NCBI RefSeq assembly: GCF_020520425.1
Contig: NC_079491.1
Coordinates: 3,596,001-3,660,000 of the forward strand
DNA from: Spinacia oleracea
Taxonomy: Eukaryota; Streptophyta; Magnoliopsida; Caryophyllales; Amaranthaceae
Direction of reading: 5' to 3'
Length of the DNA stretch: 64,000 bases
Shown here: positions 55,003 to 64,000 of the stretch, piece by piece
How the letters are laid out: each line of letters begins with the position of its first letter
Position numbering within the stretch: position 1 is the stretch's first letter
Program-made: the position numbers and the translations under genes
Notes under the pieces: model-generated
The model's input: only the letters and a program-made list of their open reading frames with translations
Databases searched by the model: none
What the model was told of the DNA's origin: nothing

Positions 55003-55297
55003 TAGACTTGATCAAAAGGCGGGTCGGACCAAGACATAAAAATCAGCCCGTATGTCGGGTCGGGCCAAGATTCGAGTCGGGTTTTTTGCGCCCAAACCTG
55101 CTATTTCGGGCCTAAAATGTCTGGTTTTCCAGGCCATTTTCGGATCGTGCCAAATTTATAACTAAAAGTGTAATTTTATATTGCCAATAGCCCGTTAAAA
55201 TTTCAGGCCAGGCTCGAAAACCAGGCATAAAATTTCTTTCCGAACCCGCGAAATTTCGGATCGGGTCGGCAGGCCGGAATCTTGTTGATCAGGTCTA
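55003..55297. mobile_element. GC-rich hAT-like MITE (CGGGTC family) with perfect 8-bp duplication
   Basis: TAGACTTGATCAAAAGGCGG to TTGTTGATCAGGTCTA, flanked by GGTTGAGG at 54995-55002 and 55298-55305. Confidence 0.88.
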
Positions 55298-55469
55298 GGT
55301 TGAGGGAAAGCTTTAGTACGTGCCCCACCATGTGGTAATAGTAACTTTGTATGCATGTTAAATTGTTAAGTTGTTAACACGGTTGATAGGATGGGTGCGA
55401 GTTAAAAGTGGATTATACCATAGAGGGAAGCGAGTCAATAGTCAACTTTTACCGTAGCGGATGTTGAAC

Positions 55470-55801
55470 TACTCCCTCCGTCCCGAAATACTTGACCTGT
55501 TTTCCTTATCGGGCCGTCCCTTAATACTTGACCTGTTTCTAAAAATGGAAATATTCTAACAATATTATATTATTTCTCACTCCACCCCTATTAACCCACC
55601 TACCCCCTACTCCATACAAAAAATAATTAAAAATTCAACCCCTACTCACCCCCAACCCCACCCCTTTACACATTTCTCACTAACTACATTAAAATAATAC
55701 CCCACTATCAACTACTACCTATTAAATTAAATAAGTCAATTCAAGTCCCTTAAACTCTGTGCCGGTCAAATCGGGTCGAGTATTCCGGGACGGAGGGAGT
55801 A
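55470..55801. mobile_element. Stowaway-like MITE
   Basis: TACTCCCTCCGTCCCGAAAT at the left and TTCCGGGACGGAGGGAGTA at the right. The phrase TACTTGACCTGTTT occurs twice near the left end. Confidence 0.8.
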
Positions 55802-55829
55802 CTTTATGAGGGAGGGTCGTATATAATAA

Positions 55830-56088
55830 GAGGAAGTATTTTCGGATATCAGATATGTGTGGGCAAATGCATATCATAGTAAAAGACAAAATAAGAAAAA
55901 TGATAAAAAAGAAATTAAATGGTACTTTTTTAAACAAAAATGGTACTTTTCTTAACTGAATGGTACTTTTTTTTATAGAATGGTACTTTTTTAACATAAA
56001 TGGTACTTCCTTTTTTGTCTTTTAGCTATTTGTCTTTTAGCTGATATGTGTGTTGCCACACATATCTGATATCCGAAAAAACAACCTC
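55830..56088. mobile_element. MITE with long terminal inverted repeats and an internal ATGGTACTTTT minisatellite
   Basis: TTTTCGGATATCAGATATGT at the left and its perfect inverse at the right form arms of about 23 bp that extend outward imperfectly to GAGG/CCTC. Perfect 8-bp direct repeats TATAATAA lie at 55822-55829 and 56089-56096. The centre has five ATGGTACTTTT units about 20-23 bp apart. Confidence 0.85.
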
Positions 56089-56296
56089 TATAATAAGCAA
56101 CATAGTATGAAATTTATACAACTATATTCAAATTTTAGGGATAGTCGGACCCACCCAGGCCAGAATGAAGAACCGATGCTACACCTTTAGTAGATGGCCC
56201 AATATACAAAGCTAGTACTCCAATATACATTATTAAATACCGAGTACGTAGTATGATCTTTTTATTTATGTATTTAACTACTTTAATTTTTATCAA

Positions 56297-56460
56297 TTGA
56301 CTGTTGGTTCAGTGGTGATTGGGGCTGAACTTGGTAGGGAGAACCTGTATTCGATCCCCGCAACAACAATTGGGAGGGGGACTGAAACCTATCCACCCAG
56401 AACTCGCCCCGAATCCGGATTAACCCTAAGGGTGAACCGGGTGCTAACACCAAAAAAAAC
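56297..56460 (+). mobile_element. tRNA-derived SINE
   Basis: A box TTGGTTCAGTGGTGATTGG, B box TATTCGATCCCC, then CACCCAGAACTCGCCCCG and GTGAACCGGGTGCTAACACC before an A-rich tail. It is a close relative of 52680-52859. The target duplication is not clear. Confidence 0.75.
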
Positions 56461-57329
56461 TTGTTTAACAAAGACTTTTAATTGACCATGTTTAACAAAG
56501 ACTTGTTCGAGTTGAATTGTAAACTTTGTTTTAAGTTACTACTTGGAAGTAGCTAGAAATAGACATCCAACACAATCACAAACATAATTCACAAGCATCC
56601 CTAAGTACACGCATGTTATGTTATCATTCTGTTAAGCTAGATAAGATCGAGCTGATGCATCATTCAACATCATCGATCTAGCAAAGAATTTTTTAAGTAA
56701 GAGGATTAATTTGATATAGACACCTTAATTAATTAAGATACTCAATCATGATCATAATTTTAAATTTTAATTATTTATTGAGGCATATATGTTGCAATAT
56801 AATATTGCCATGTGAACCTGTTATTATATTGGGAATTGAAGGTGGTAGTTGCTTTCAAATAGTGTGAGGGGTCTCAAAGTTTAGATTTTTTGGTTGGCAC
56901 TTAGTAAGATGAAAGAGATCCATTTTTCCATAACCAAATCTTTGATAAATTTTTGAGTTGTAATTATAAATAAGAACTACTTGAATTGGAAGTTAGAATG
57001 TCATATTATATGAACCAATGTGCCATGGTTATATAGTATTTCATATGATTTTTACTTATGTGAACTCATAAAACTAAAGAGAACTTACTTTAAATCTAAG
57101 TTGTACTTGGTTAATTGTTACTGTAAAGTTTTATATTTCAATAGGATTTTCCGTAACATAACTTTTCTTGTTATAACAATTATCAATTCTTATTTAAATT
57201 TATCTATACTTATTAGTTTTAAAATAAGGGAAAACAAGATAGAACAGAACATCACCTACGTGTTTATTAATCCTGTATGATTTGGTAATCCATGCTATAA
57301 ATATCTTCATTTTGATGACTTTGTATATA

Positions 57330-57364
57330 CTAGTTGTTGGAACGTGCGCTAGCGCGCACGTTCC
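57330..57364 (-). mobile_element. Helitron-like 3' terminus (hairpin plus CTAGT)
   Basis: On the minus strand a perfect 11-bp stem (GGAACGTGCGC / GCGCACGTTCC, 4-nt loop) is followed by AACAA and CTAGT. The 5' end of this element was not found. Confidence 0.5.
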
Positions 57365-57768
57365 CCCAAAATATAAGAAACTATCTCCCGAAACGTTATG
57401 CAAATCATAAGCCTAATTACACTATTGAAATAGGTAAAAGCATGAATACAGTACTCCGTAGATGATAAGAAATGTATCTTATTAATTGATATAGGTTACA
57501 TATATAGAAACCCCTACACAAGTCATAAGTGATCCCAAAGGTCAATGGCGCGCTATATATGTCCTCGGAACATAAAATTTGGTTACATGTTCCTCTAATA
57601 AAAACCCAACACATAAATACTAAAGCCATGCAGCATAAATAATGGTTGCTTGTAAAAGGCGTACGTGGTTCCGGTACTACTTAACTTTCACAAATACATA
57701 ATATTGATTTTAACATGGATTTTAATAGAGCTTGCACGCATATAAAAGGGAGGCATTTCTGAAAGTGT

Positions 57769-60700
57769 TTACTCTTCTGCCGCAACCTCCAAAGTCTCCT
57801 TGGCATTACCCTCTAACTCCACCTCTTCTAATGCCACTTGTTTAAGATGCCACTTGAGCACGTTGCTTTTGGAGAGGGCTGTTGTTGGTCTCCGCCTAGA
57901 AATGCTTAGTACGAAACATCTTCACGGCAACGATTGTTTTGCAAATTTACAGAACTGAAATTAACATAATAAAATGAATTTGTTTGCAAATAGCAACGTT
58001 ACAATACCTACTAAGGTGGGTTGAACCCAGCTCAAAACAAAACCAAAGTCCCTGCTTCCCTTCTTTTATTTTCATTTTCACCATTGGTTCTTCCTTGGAT
58101 GGTTTTAGACAAACCCTAGAGTTAGGAATTTCTAATTAGCTCTAATCTAGAGTAGCTTACATGCATTCTGGACACTCTATCGCGACTCCAAAACACAATA
58201 ATTCTAAAGTATGCAAATTTTCCATTAATTCAAAATTTATAGCCAACATGCATGTAAACAGAGTAAATATAACCAAAAACCCAACCCAAAAGATGGAGGC
58301 AATACCTTTAGTACAAATAGATAAGAATCTGAAAGTCCACTGTACTTTCCACCATGGCTATCCTCACCTAATGGGTTGAGAACAAAAAAACAAAAAAAAA
58401 ATAGTGGATAATGATGCTTTAGCTAATACAAGAATATCATATAGATAAGAAAAATTGTCAATACGAACTTACAGGCTCGTACAACAAGCTGCAGAGTTGA
58501 GCTCTCCTAGTCCATTAATCTAGTACTGGATTCTTCGCAAAGTTGCATGGAGCCAAGCAGAAGTAAGGTGGGATTCGGGTATACTGACAATAAAATGAGA
58601 AAATAGGAGATGAAGGTAAAGGACTAACCTGTAGAGGTTGAGCATTTTAATACAGATTCATGAGCCTTTTGACCATGAGGGAAATAAAAGGATATTCAAA
58701 AGTTCAACATTCGCAATGATTTGATAGAGGTTAAACCAGATTTCCCAATTCAATAACAGAGCAAAACCACCTACTCTAAGAAGTGGAGGAATGTGCCAAA
58801 TGTTGGGAAAACTGTGAGAGCTTTGCCTTCACATTTTCATCAAGAGGCTGCACAAAAATAATGGATGTTTAAGCTAAAAATCACCAGTGAGAAAAGTGTA
58901 TATGTGCATGAAAAGAAAAGTGTCACAGGGAGTCAGGGTCACTCAAGTTATTAAAGATACAAGATTAAGTCTCGCTTTATAGGGGAACATTCGGCTAAAA
59001 ACTCACTGTATAGTTGGATAATTGCTTGTTCATGCCTGCCTTCCATACAACTTTTGGATTTCCATTTACCAAACCAACTATTGAGTCCTGAAATAAGAAT
59101 TTGGAGGTAGAAATATGATCAATAAAGAGATCGCTTGTTAGTTATATACACCGCTAAAGGTAGCAAGAACTCTACCTAGAGAAGTTTGGAGTTCAACCTT
59201 AGCTTAGATGCTGAATCTGCCACTAAAAGCTACAATGAAATATGAAAAAGTTACATTTTTTTAAAATATCTAATATGAAAAAGTTACAAATTGATAATCA
59301 TTTGCTTTCCATGGATATTGCACGAGTGGATAAAAAAGTAGCACATGTAACGTTAAAGTTAACACTGAAATATGTAATTTGATCATCATTAATACATTTT
59401 TCTGGAAACTAAACCTTGATATAGTGGCCAACCAGTAGCATATGTAGAAGCTGGGTCTGAGCTGTATACTTTGGACGCTCAAGCTTGGGGGCTGAATAAA
59501 TGGTAATTTTGAAAACTCGTAGACTCAATTTTACGGAGAGGTTTCCTTCCATATAAGGAAAACTTGCAAGTGGCTAGCCTTGAAAATTGGATTAGAATAA
59601 GAAGCATAAGAAAGGGTCATATATATGAATCCAGTTGAACTTACCCTCCCAACCCCTCCACAAGTTGGACAAATTCTAGCCTTTGCATAAATAGGATGGC
59701 CACGCCCATCTAAATCACAAGCCAAAAATGAAAATATATCAACTTTAGTAAGATGGGAAAAGAAGATTCTCAAATATTAGTGCACAGAATAGTTAAATTG
59801 ATAAAAAAATTCTAGTATGTAGCAGTGACAGTGGAAGTATTATCAGTCAAATTGGGTTATAGGAAGTTCCAAACTCTTCATTGAGAAAAAGGCACAAGCT
59901 CTAACACAACTCTCAAATTCCATTCGAATTCCTATGAAAATCTTGACTCAGCTTTCCTCATAACAGATACTCTGTAATAAGTAAAAGAAGATAAAACCCA
60001 AAAGATATAACATCAACAACTTCTTCCAGGCTTCCACTCAAGTAAACAGAATCGATGCTAAATGTTCAGTAAACAGAATCCCCCTACTAAAACTTCCTTT
60101 CTCCGAATGTTCTGGCATATCATATAAATAGCTAAGGAAAAATGTGAATAACTAAAACTGAGTGCCAAAATAAAGCCAACAACAAAATATGCATTCAAAA
60201 GAGTGACAGCCATCTAAAATCAATTTGAAGCTACTATAAGGTCTATAACCAGAGAATTCTGTACAAGGAACAATGAAGGTACAAAAAAATTTCATTTCTA
60301 CAAATAAAATTGAGAAATTGTTCACCTTTTCACACACAATCAACTACTCACTCTGAATTCAGTCCGTCTGAATTGCTTCCCGCAACTCCAAAACCCTACA
60401 GATCATGAAATGATGATGAAAATTAATCAACAAATGATCACACCTAGAATAGTGACAAATGACATTATTCTTAAGGAAAATGACAAAAAAAATTGGGGGC
60501 ATATTTACCAATACAAAACACAACCCACCAAATTGTGATTTTGTTTGTCTGTTAGTCTCTTATATCTATTTATTAAAAGGCGATGATCAAAAAGTAATTG
60601 TAATAATCTATACTCATTCACTAAGTTGATGACCTCAATAGTTTTTTTAGGGTGGTCGATCCAGACCGTAGAGACAAAAGGCAAGAAGCAGTAAGCCAGT

Positions 60701-62774
60701 AACAAAAAAACGATATCCGGCAAAGGAACAAGGAGTTACAACTTCAAGGAGTACAAGTCAGGGGAGAATAACAAGTAACCTCACTGTTTTACTTTTGGGG
60801 TACATTTGGTTGAAATGTATCTTTGCAAATATGTTTTCTGAAGTACAATTCCCATTAGATACAATTAGAGATAAAGGATGTAACATCTATAAGAAAAGTT
60901 TTAATTCTGTTTACACTAATAGGAAAAAGCTAGTAAAGAACTGAAAACTTGCAAGTTGCAACAGGTAGTAGTTTATTTAGCATTAATAACATGATATTTA
61001 AGCAATAAGTTGGGCGACATACGATAGTGCTATTATCATTTTCAGATCTTGGGGGAGTTAGAAGAGGAAAGGAGTTACGGCTAAGCCTCGGGACATTGTA
61101 CAATTCCATAACCTTCTCATAGTTACCCGTCCATCATTATTGGGCATGCCATTTGTTGAACATATATCTGCTAATAAAAGCATACAAACCATCAGAACCC
61201 AGATTTCATACTCCGTACTATATAGCCTTAAAAAACGTATACATAAACAAAGACATTGTAAGAATATTCACATATAACTTAGTATGACTTTCTGAAACTG
61301 CATCAATATATACCATAGATCTACACCATAAATTTCATGGTACATGTGTAATAGCTTCCAAAAGTAGGACTTAAATTCATACTGCAATACTATTTTTTTG
61401 GGAACAGTAATAACACGAGCTTGACACAAAGTTACAAAGCCTATCAATATCTATGATACCCAGACTCTTTATTTCACATTAAGAAAACGTGTCTGGTCCA
61501 CTACAGTCTACAGTCTTACATGTATCCACACTTGAACACAAGGAAAAGGATTTTGCAGTGAACAGTCATATATATGGGTTTTTCCCATCCCCTGTATAAA
61601 CTTTATGTGCTTTCTCGGAGGAACTTATGAAATTGATGAGGCGAAGCAAGATAAAAGAAACGGAATATTGATTGATAATTCCACACTTACAATAGTTACA
61701 AACTATATACAACTTACCATAGCCTTCTATCCACTATATATGATGCTTCTCGATGTCATATGCTTCCTTTACCATCCTTGTTTTCATACTTGCATCTCGC
61801 AAAGTTTTAAGAGAAGCATTATCCTCGTCGCTTTTCTCACTGCAAAGAATAAGAGATAGGATATATGTGAGAGTCTCTACCTCATAATCTACTTAAAAAA
61901 AAAATAAAGCTTGGTCTACACGAAGAAAGTCACATTCTCATCATTATTAATAGAATAAATTCTAGATTATATAAGCGTTCTAATGAGCTTATAATCTTGT
62001 ACTGGACAAAACACCTTACATCTATTTGATCAACATGTTCAGCACTATTTTTTGAACTCGCCCGTATATAATATGCAAAGAAAAAGTTCCTCCCAATGAT
62101 CAAATCTCAGTCTTCCGTCCTTAAAGTCGAATTGACAATCGACATTAACATAATGGATCAAATTATTTAAACACTTGAAAGATATGACAATTCCTACGTG
62201 CTACCAGTTCTACTAAACAATTTAACAACTGGATAATCAAATATTACTAACGAAAATCATAAGCTAATCCAAATATCCAAAACTCAAAGATTGAAGAGGA
62301 GAAAATATGCGTTCATTGTGTATAATATATATTCATTTACATAATTCAACTACACAAAATCCAGCTACACGTTATCTTATAAACCCCTATAGTTAAGAAA
62401 AAATGAGGCAAAAATTCAACCATAAATCCCAAAAGAAAAGTAATAAACTCTAACCTGACATTGCCAATTAGATTCCCCAATACCTGCACCCAAACAAAAA
62501 TAAATGAAGTAGGAAAATGTTACAAGCTTAAAATCTCAGAAACCTTAAAATCACAACGCTATAAAACAAAACATTAATGAAATTGAATTAGAAAAGAGAT
62601 AAAAATAAGAACCCTAAATTCAAAATCACTGGAAATAGACCAAATAAATTATCTTAATTGATGAATTAAAATGTCAAATACGTATACACTAATTAAAAAT
62701 AAAAACTCAGACCTGAGATTCGAGGGTTCAAACGGTTTTCGCAGCGGAGAATTTGTTTGAGAGAGTATAATCAT
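57769..62774 (-). CDS. Unrecognised multi-exon gene (incomplete model, two possible 3' ends)
   Basis: Candidate exons on the minus strand: 62774-62713 (MIILSQTNSPLRKPF), 61839-61790 (EKSDEDNASLKTLRDA), 61167-61127 (ICSTNGMPNNDGR), 59709-59645 (GRGHPIYAKARICPTCGGVG, a CxxC site) and 59087-59007 (DSIVGLVNGNPKVVWKAGMN). Then comes either 58847-58776 (PLDENVKAKLSQFSQ to a stop) or the chain 58488-58473, 58367-58306, 58051-58008 and 57895-57769. The chain encodes LVVRACEDSHGG, LFVLKGLWFCFELGS and RRRPTTALSKSNVLKWHLKQ and ends at a stop. All junctions are GT-AG and in phase except between 61127 and 59709, where an exon of length 1 mod 3 is still missing. A 44-nt candidate at 60317-60360 does not fit. 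I do not recognise the protein; the CxxC-GGxG word suggests metal binding or a DnaJ-type zinc motif. Confidence 0.4.
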
Positions 62775-63216
62775 GAAGAACCTGGGTGCTGATTGTTGAA
62801 GAGGCGAATTAAGAATCAACCAATTCGTCACATGAGAGCGGATAGCTAGGGTTGAAAATGAAGGAGGTAGTGAGTTAAACTGACCAAAAATAGCAAAATT
62901 AATAACAAAACCATAGAAAACAATCGATTATCACATTCGAATGCATCAATGTCGGACTCCTTCTCAAAATCCTCGAACGTGGCCTTTGATCACCATAAAA
63001 CAACATCCTCTTGAAGAAAAACGGGGATTGACGATCTGAAAATCCAGGATGATGGAAGGAGATAGGTGAAGGGGGCGATGGAGATTGTGGAGATTGCGGA
63101 GATAGAGCTAGGGTTTCTAGAAAATGGAAGGGGAAGAAGATCTCAGTCGAGGAAAGAGAAAGGGAAAACAAAGAGGAGCAAACCAGGCAGATGGCTGATA
63201 GAACACGTGGCACCAT
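62775..63216 (-). promoter_or_regulatory. Leader of the unrecognised minus-strand gene
   Basis: On the minus strand this is CT-rich with two AACCCTAGC telo-box words (about 62845 and 63110), typical of housekeeping 5' UTRs. A small reading frame (MLFYGDQRPRSRILRRSPTL) could be an upstream ORF or an alternative first exon ending at the GT near 62935. Confidence 0.35.
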
Positions 63217-63520
63217 CCAACGTCATGGAAAAATCCAGTAATTAAGGTTGAAAGGTGGGGGCAAAATCGGCAGCACACTATTGCTGCAATAGTAACTTGA
63301 AGTTTGTATGTTTTAAAGTGTTAGGATTAGTTTTAACTTTGATGGCATTGGCTAATGAAGTAAGGAGGGTTTGTTAACATTGTTAATTCCTACATGTAAG
63401 TAATTAAGTGAACACTTGACTTAAAATACTTGGTGGATAGAGTAACGCTTGGCTACAAATGAAACTCGCTTGTGAGTTGTGTTTACGTGTTGAGCTTCGG
63501 TTCGTCCATGGATCTCATCA

Positions 63521-63542
63521 CCCATGGGCCATGGCCCATGGG
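63521..63542. promoter_or_regulatory. Perfect 22-bp palindrome made of Site II (TGGGCC) words
   Basis: The word CCCATGGG occurs at both ends around a central GCCATGGC-type core, so the whole 22 bp equals its reverse complement. TGGGCC/TGGGCT are Site II elements bound by TCP factors in promoters of growth-related plant genes. It lies about 300 bp upstream of the minus-strand leader at 63216. Confidence 0.5.
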
Positions 63543-63807
63543 CTGTGACCCGTAGGCCCGTAAGTGAGAATAATCTACGTATATACTTCGTACTACGTAT
63601 GTTGCAATATAAAACCCTACTTGATTCTTGTTCCTTTCAGCAATATTCCAACTTGGCACTATTTATCTATTGAGGTCATTTAAGTAGACTCATTATATGT
63701 TAGTGTAGAAGTGACAAATGGCAATCGAGTCGTATGGATCGGGTCAATTTGAGTTCGGTTATGTTCGTTAACTTTTGTGTAAGACCGCCTTATCGAAAAA
63801 GACCACT

Positions 63808-63947
63808 TTGATTTAACTAATTGGTTCAATTGGTTAACTAATTGGTTTCATTGTTTAATTAACTAATTAGTTCTAGTGTTTAACTAATTAGTTTCAGTGT
63901 TTAACTAATTAGTTTCATTTCTTAACTGATTAGTTTCATTGCTTAAA
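63808..63947. repeat. Minisatellite of TTTAACTAATTAGTTTCA-type units
   Basis: About six degenerate units of 20-27 bp, each an imperfect palindrome around TAACTAATTAGTT. Flanking AAGACCACTTTG and CAAGATGGTCTT are inverted, so it may be the core of a MITE that nearly reaches the window end. Confidence 0.65.
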
Positions 63948-64000
63948 TTAAATGACACCAAGATGGTCTTTTATATTTCCTTCAAAAAAAATGGTCTTTT

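Larger units (their letters stand above)
46021..57768. other. 11.7-kb transposon-rich intergenic region
   Basis: I found no gene. Identified elements are listed separately: hAT, Stowaway, SINE and Helitron copies and a MITE with an internal minisatellite. Unassigned remnants include a SINE tail at about 52160-52220 and AT-rich DNA at 51060-52600, 53710-55000 and 56470-57300. Confidence 0.6.

Noticed and set aside
55840-56080. Possible hairpin microRNA precursor from the long inverted repeat
   Set aside because: Target-site duplications show it is a MITE, and the loop is about 200 bp of minisatellite. It could still make siRNA, but nothing supports a miRNA gene.
60317-60360. 44-nt GT-AG candidate exon (GFGVAGSNSDGLNS or other frames)
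   Set aside because: None of its three phases connects the flanking exons of the unrecognised gene without a stop codon.

Overview
This is a plant nuclear window. Genes are multi-exon with GT-AG introns, non-coding DNA is AT-rich, and the density of MITEs, SINEs, hAT fragments and Helitron ends is typical of a eudicot. The many copies of the short word TACGGAGTA resemble what I remember of Amaranthaceae (beet, spinach, quinoa), so a Caryophyllales source is my guess; this is not proven.

Layout. 1572-7314 (-) is an ETO1-like BTB/TPR gene (EOL1 type) of the ethylene pathway. 12698-15277 (+) is a LIFEGUARD/BAX-inhibitor membrane protein. Its upstream region carries a perfect heat-shock element overlapping a UPR-type CCACGTCA box. 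16759-28551 (-) is a FORKED1/VAN3-binding protein gene with DUF828 and PH domains. One of its introns is about 8.1 kb and holds a complete two-exon monoacylglycerol-lipase-type gene on the opposite strand (22039-23842, +). 33390-36096 (-) is a 2OG-Fe(II) oxygenase-like gene. 38510-44429 (-) is a NIMA-related kinase with 14 coding exons. About 11 kb of transposon-rich DNA follows (46-57.7 kb). An unrecognised multi-exon gene lies on the minus strand at about 57.8-62.8 kb, with a Site II-like palindrome upstream.

Four genes (LIFEGUARD, FORKED1, 2OG oxygenase, NEK) appear in the order I remember for neighbouring Arabidopsis loci at the end of chromosome 3 (AT3G63310 to AT3G63280). That supports old microsynteny, with the lipase gene as an extra passenger inside FORKED1. 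The genes are not an operon or a shared pathway; this is an ordinary gene neighbourhood.

The non-coding DNA is informative. Several elements can be delimited to the base by target-site duplications: 8 bp for hAT-like, TTA/TAA for PIF/Harbinger-like, and TA for Stowaway-like. Nested insertions and paralogous empty sites give relative ages. I found no CRISPR, phage, virus or toxin gene, and no clear new multi-gene system. The best leads are the nested lipase gene, the unrecognised gene, and the dispersed TACGGAGTA word.
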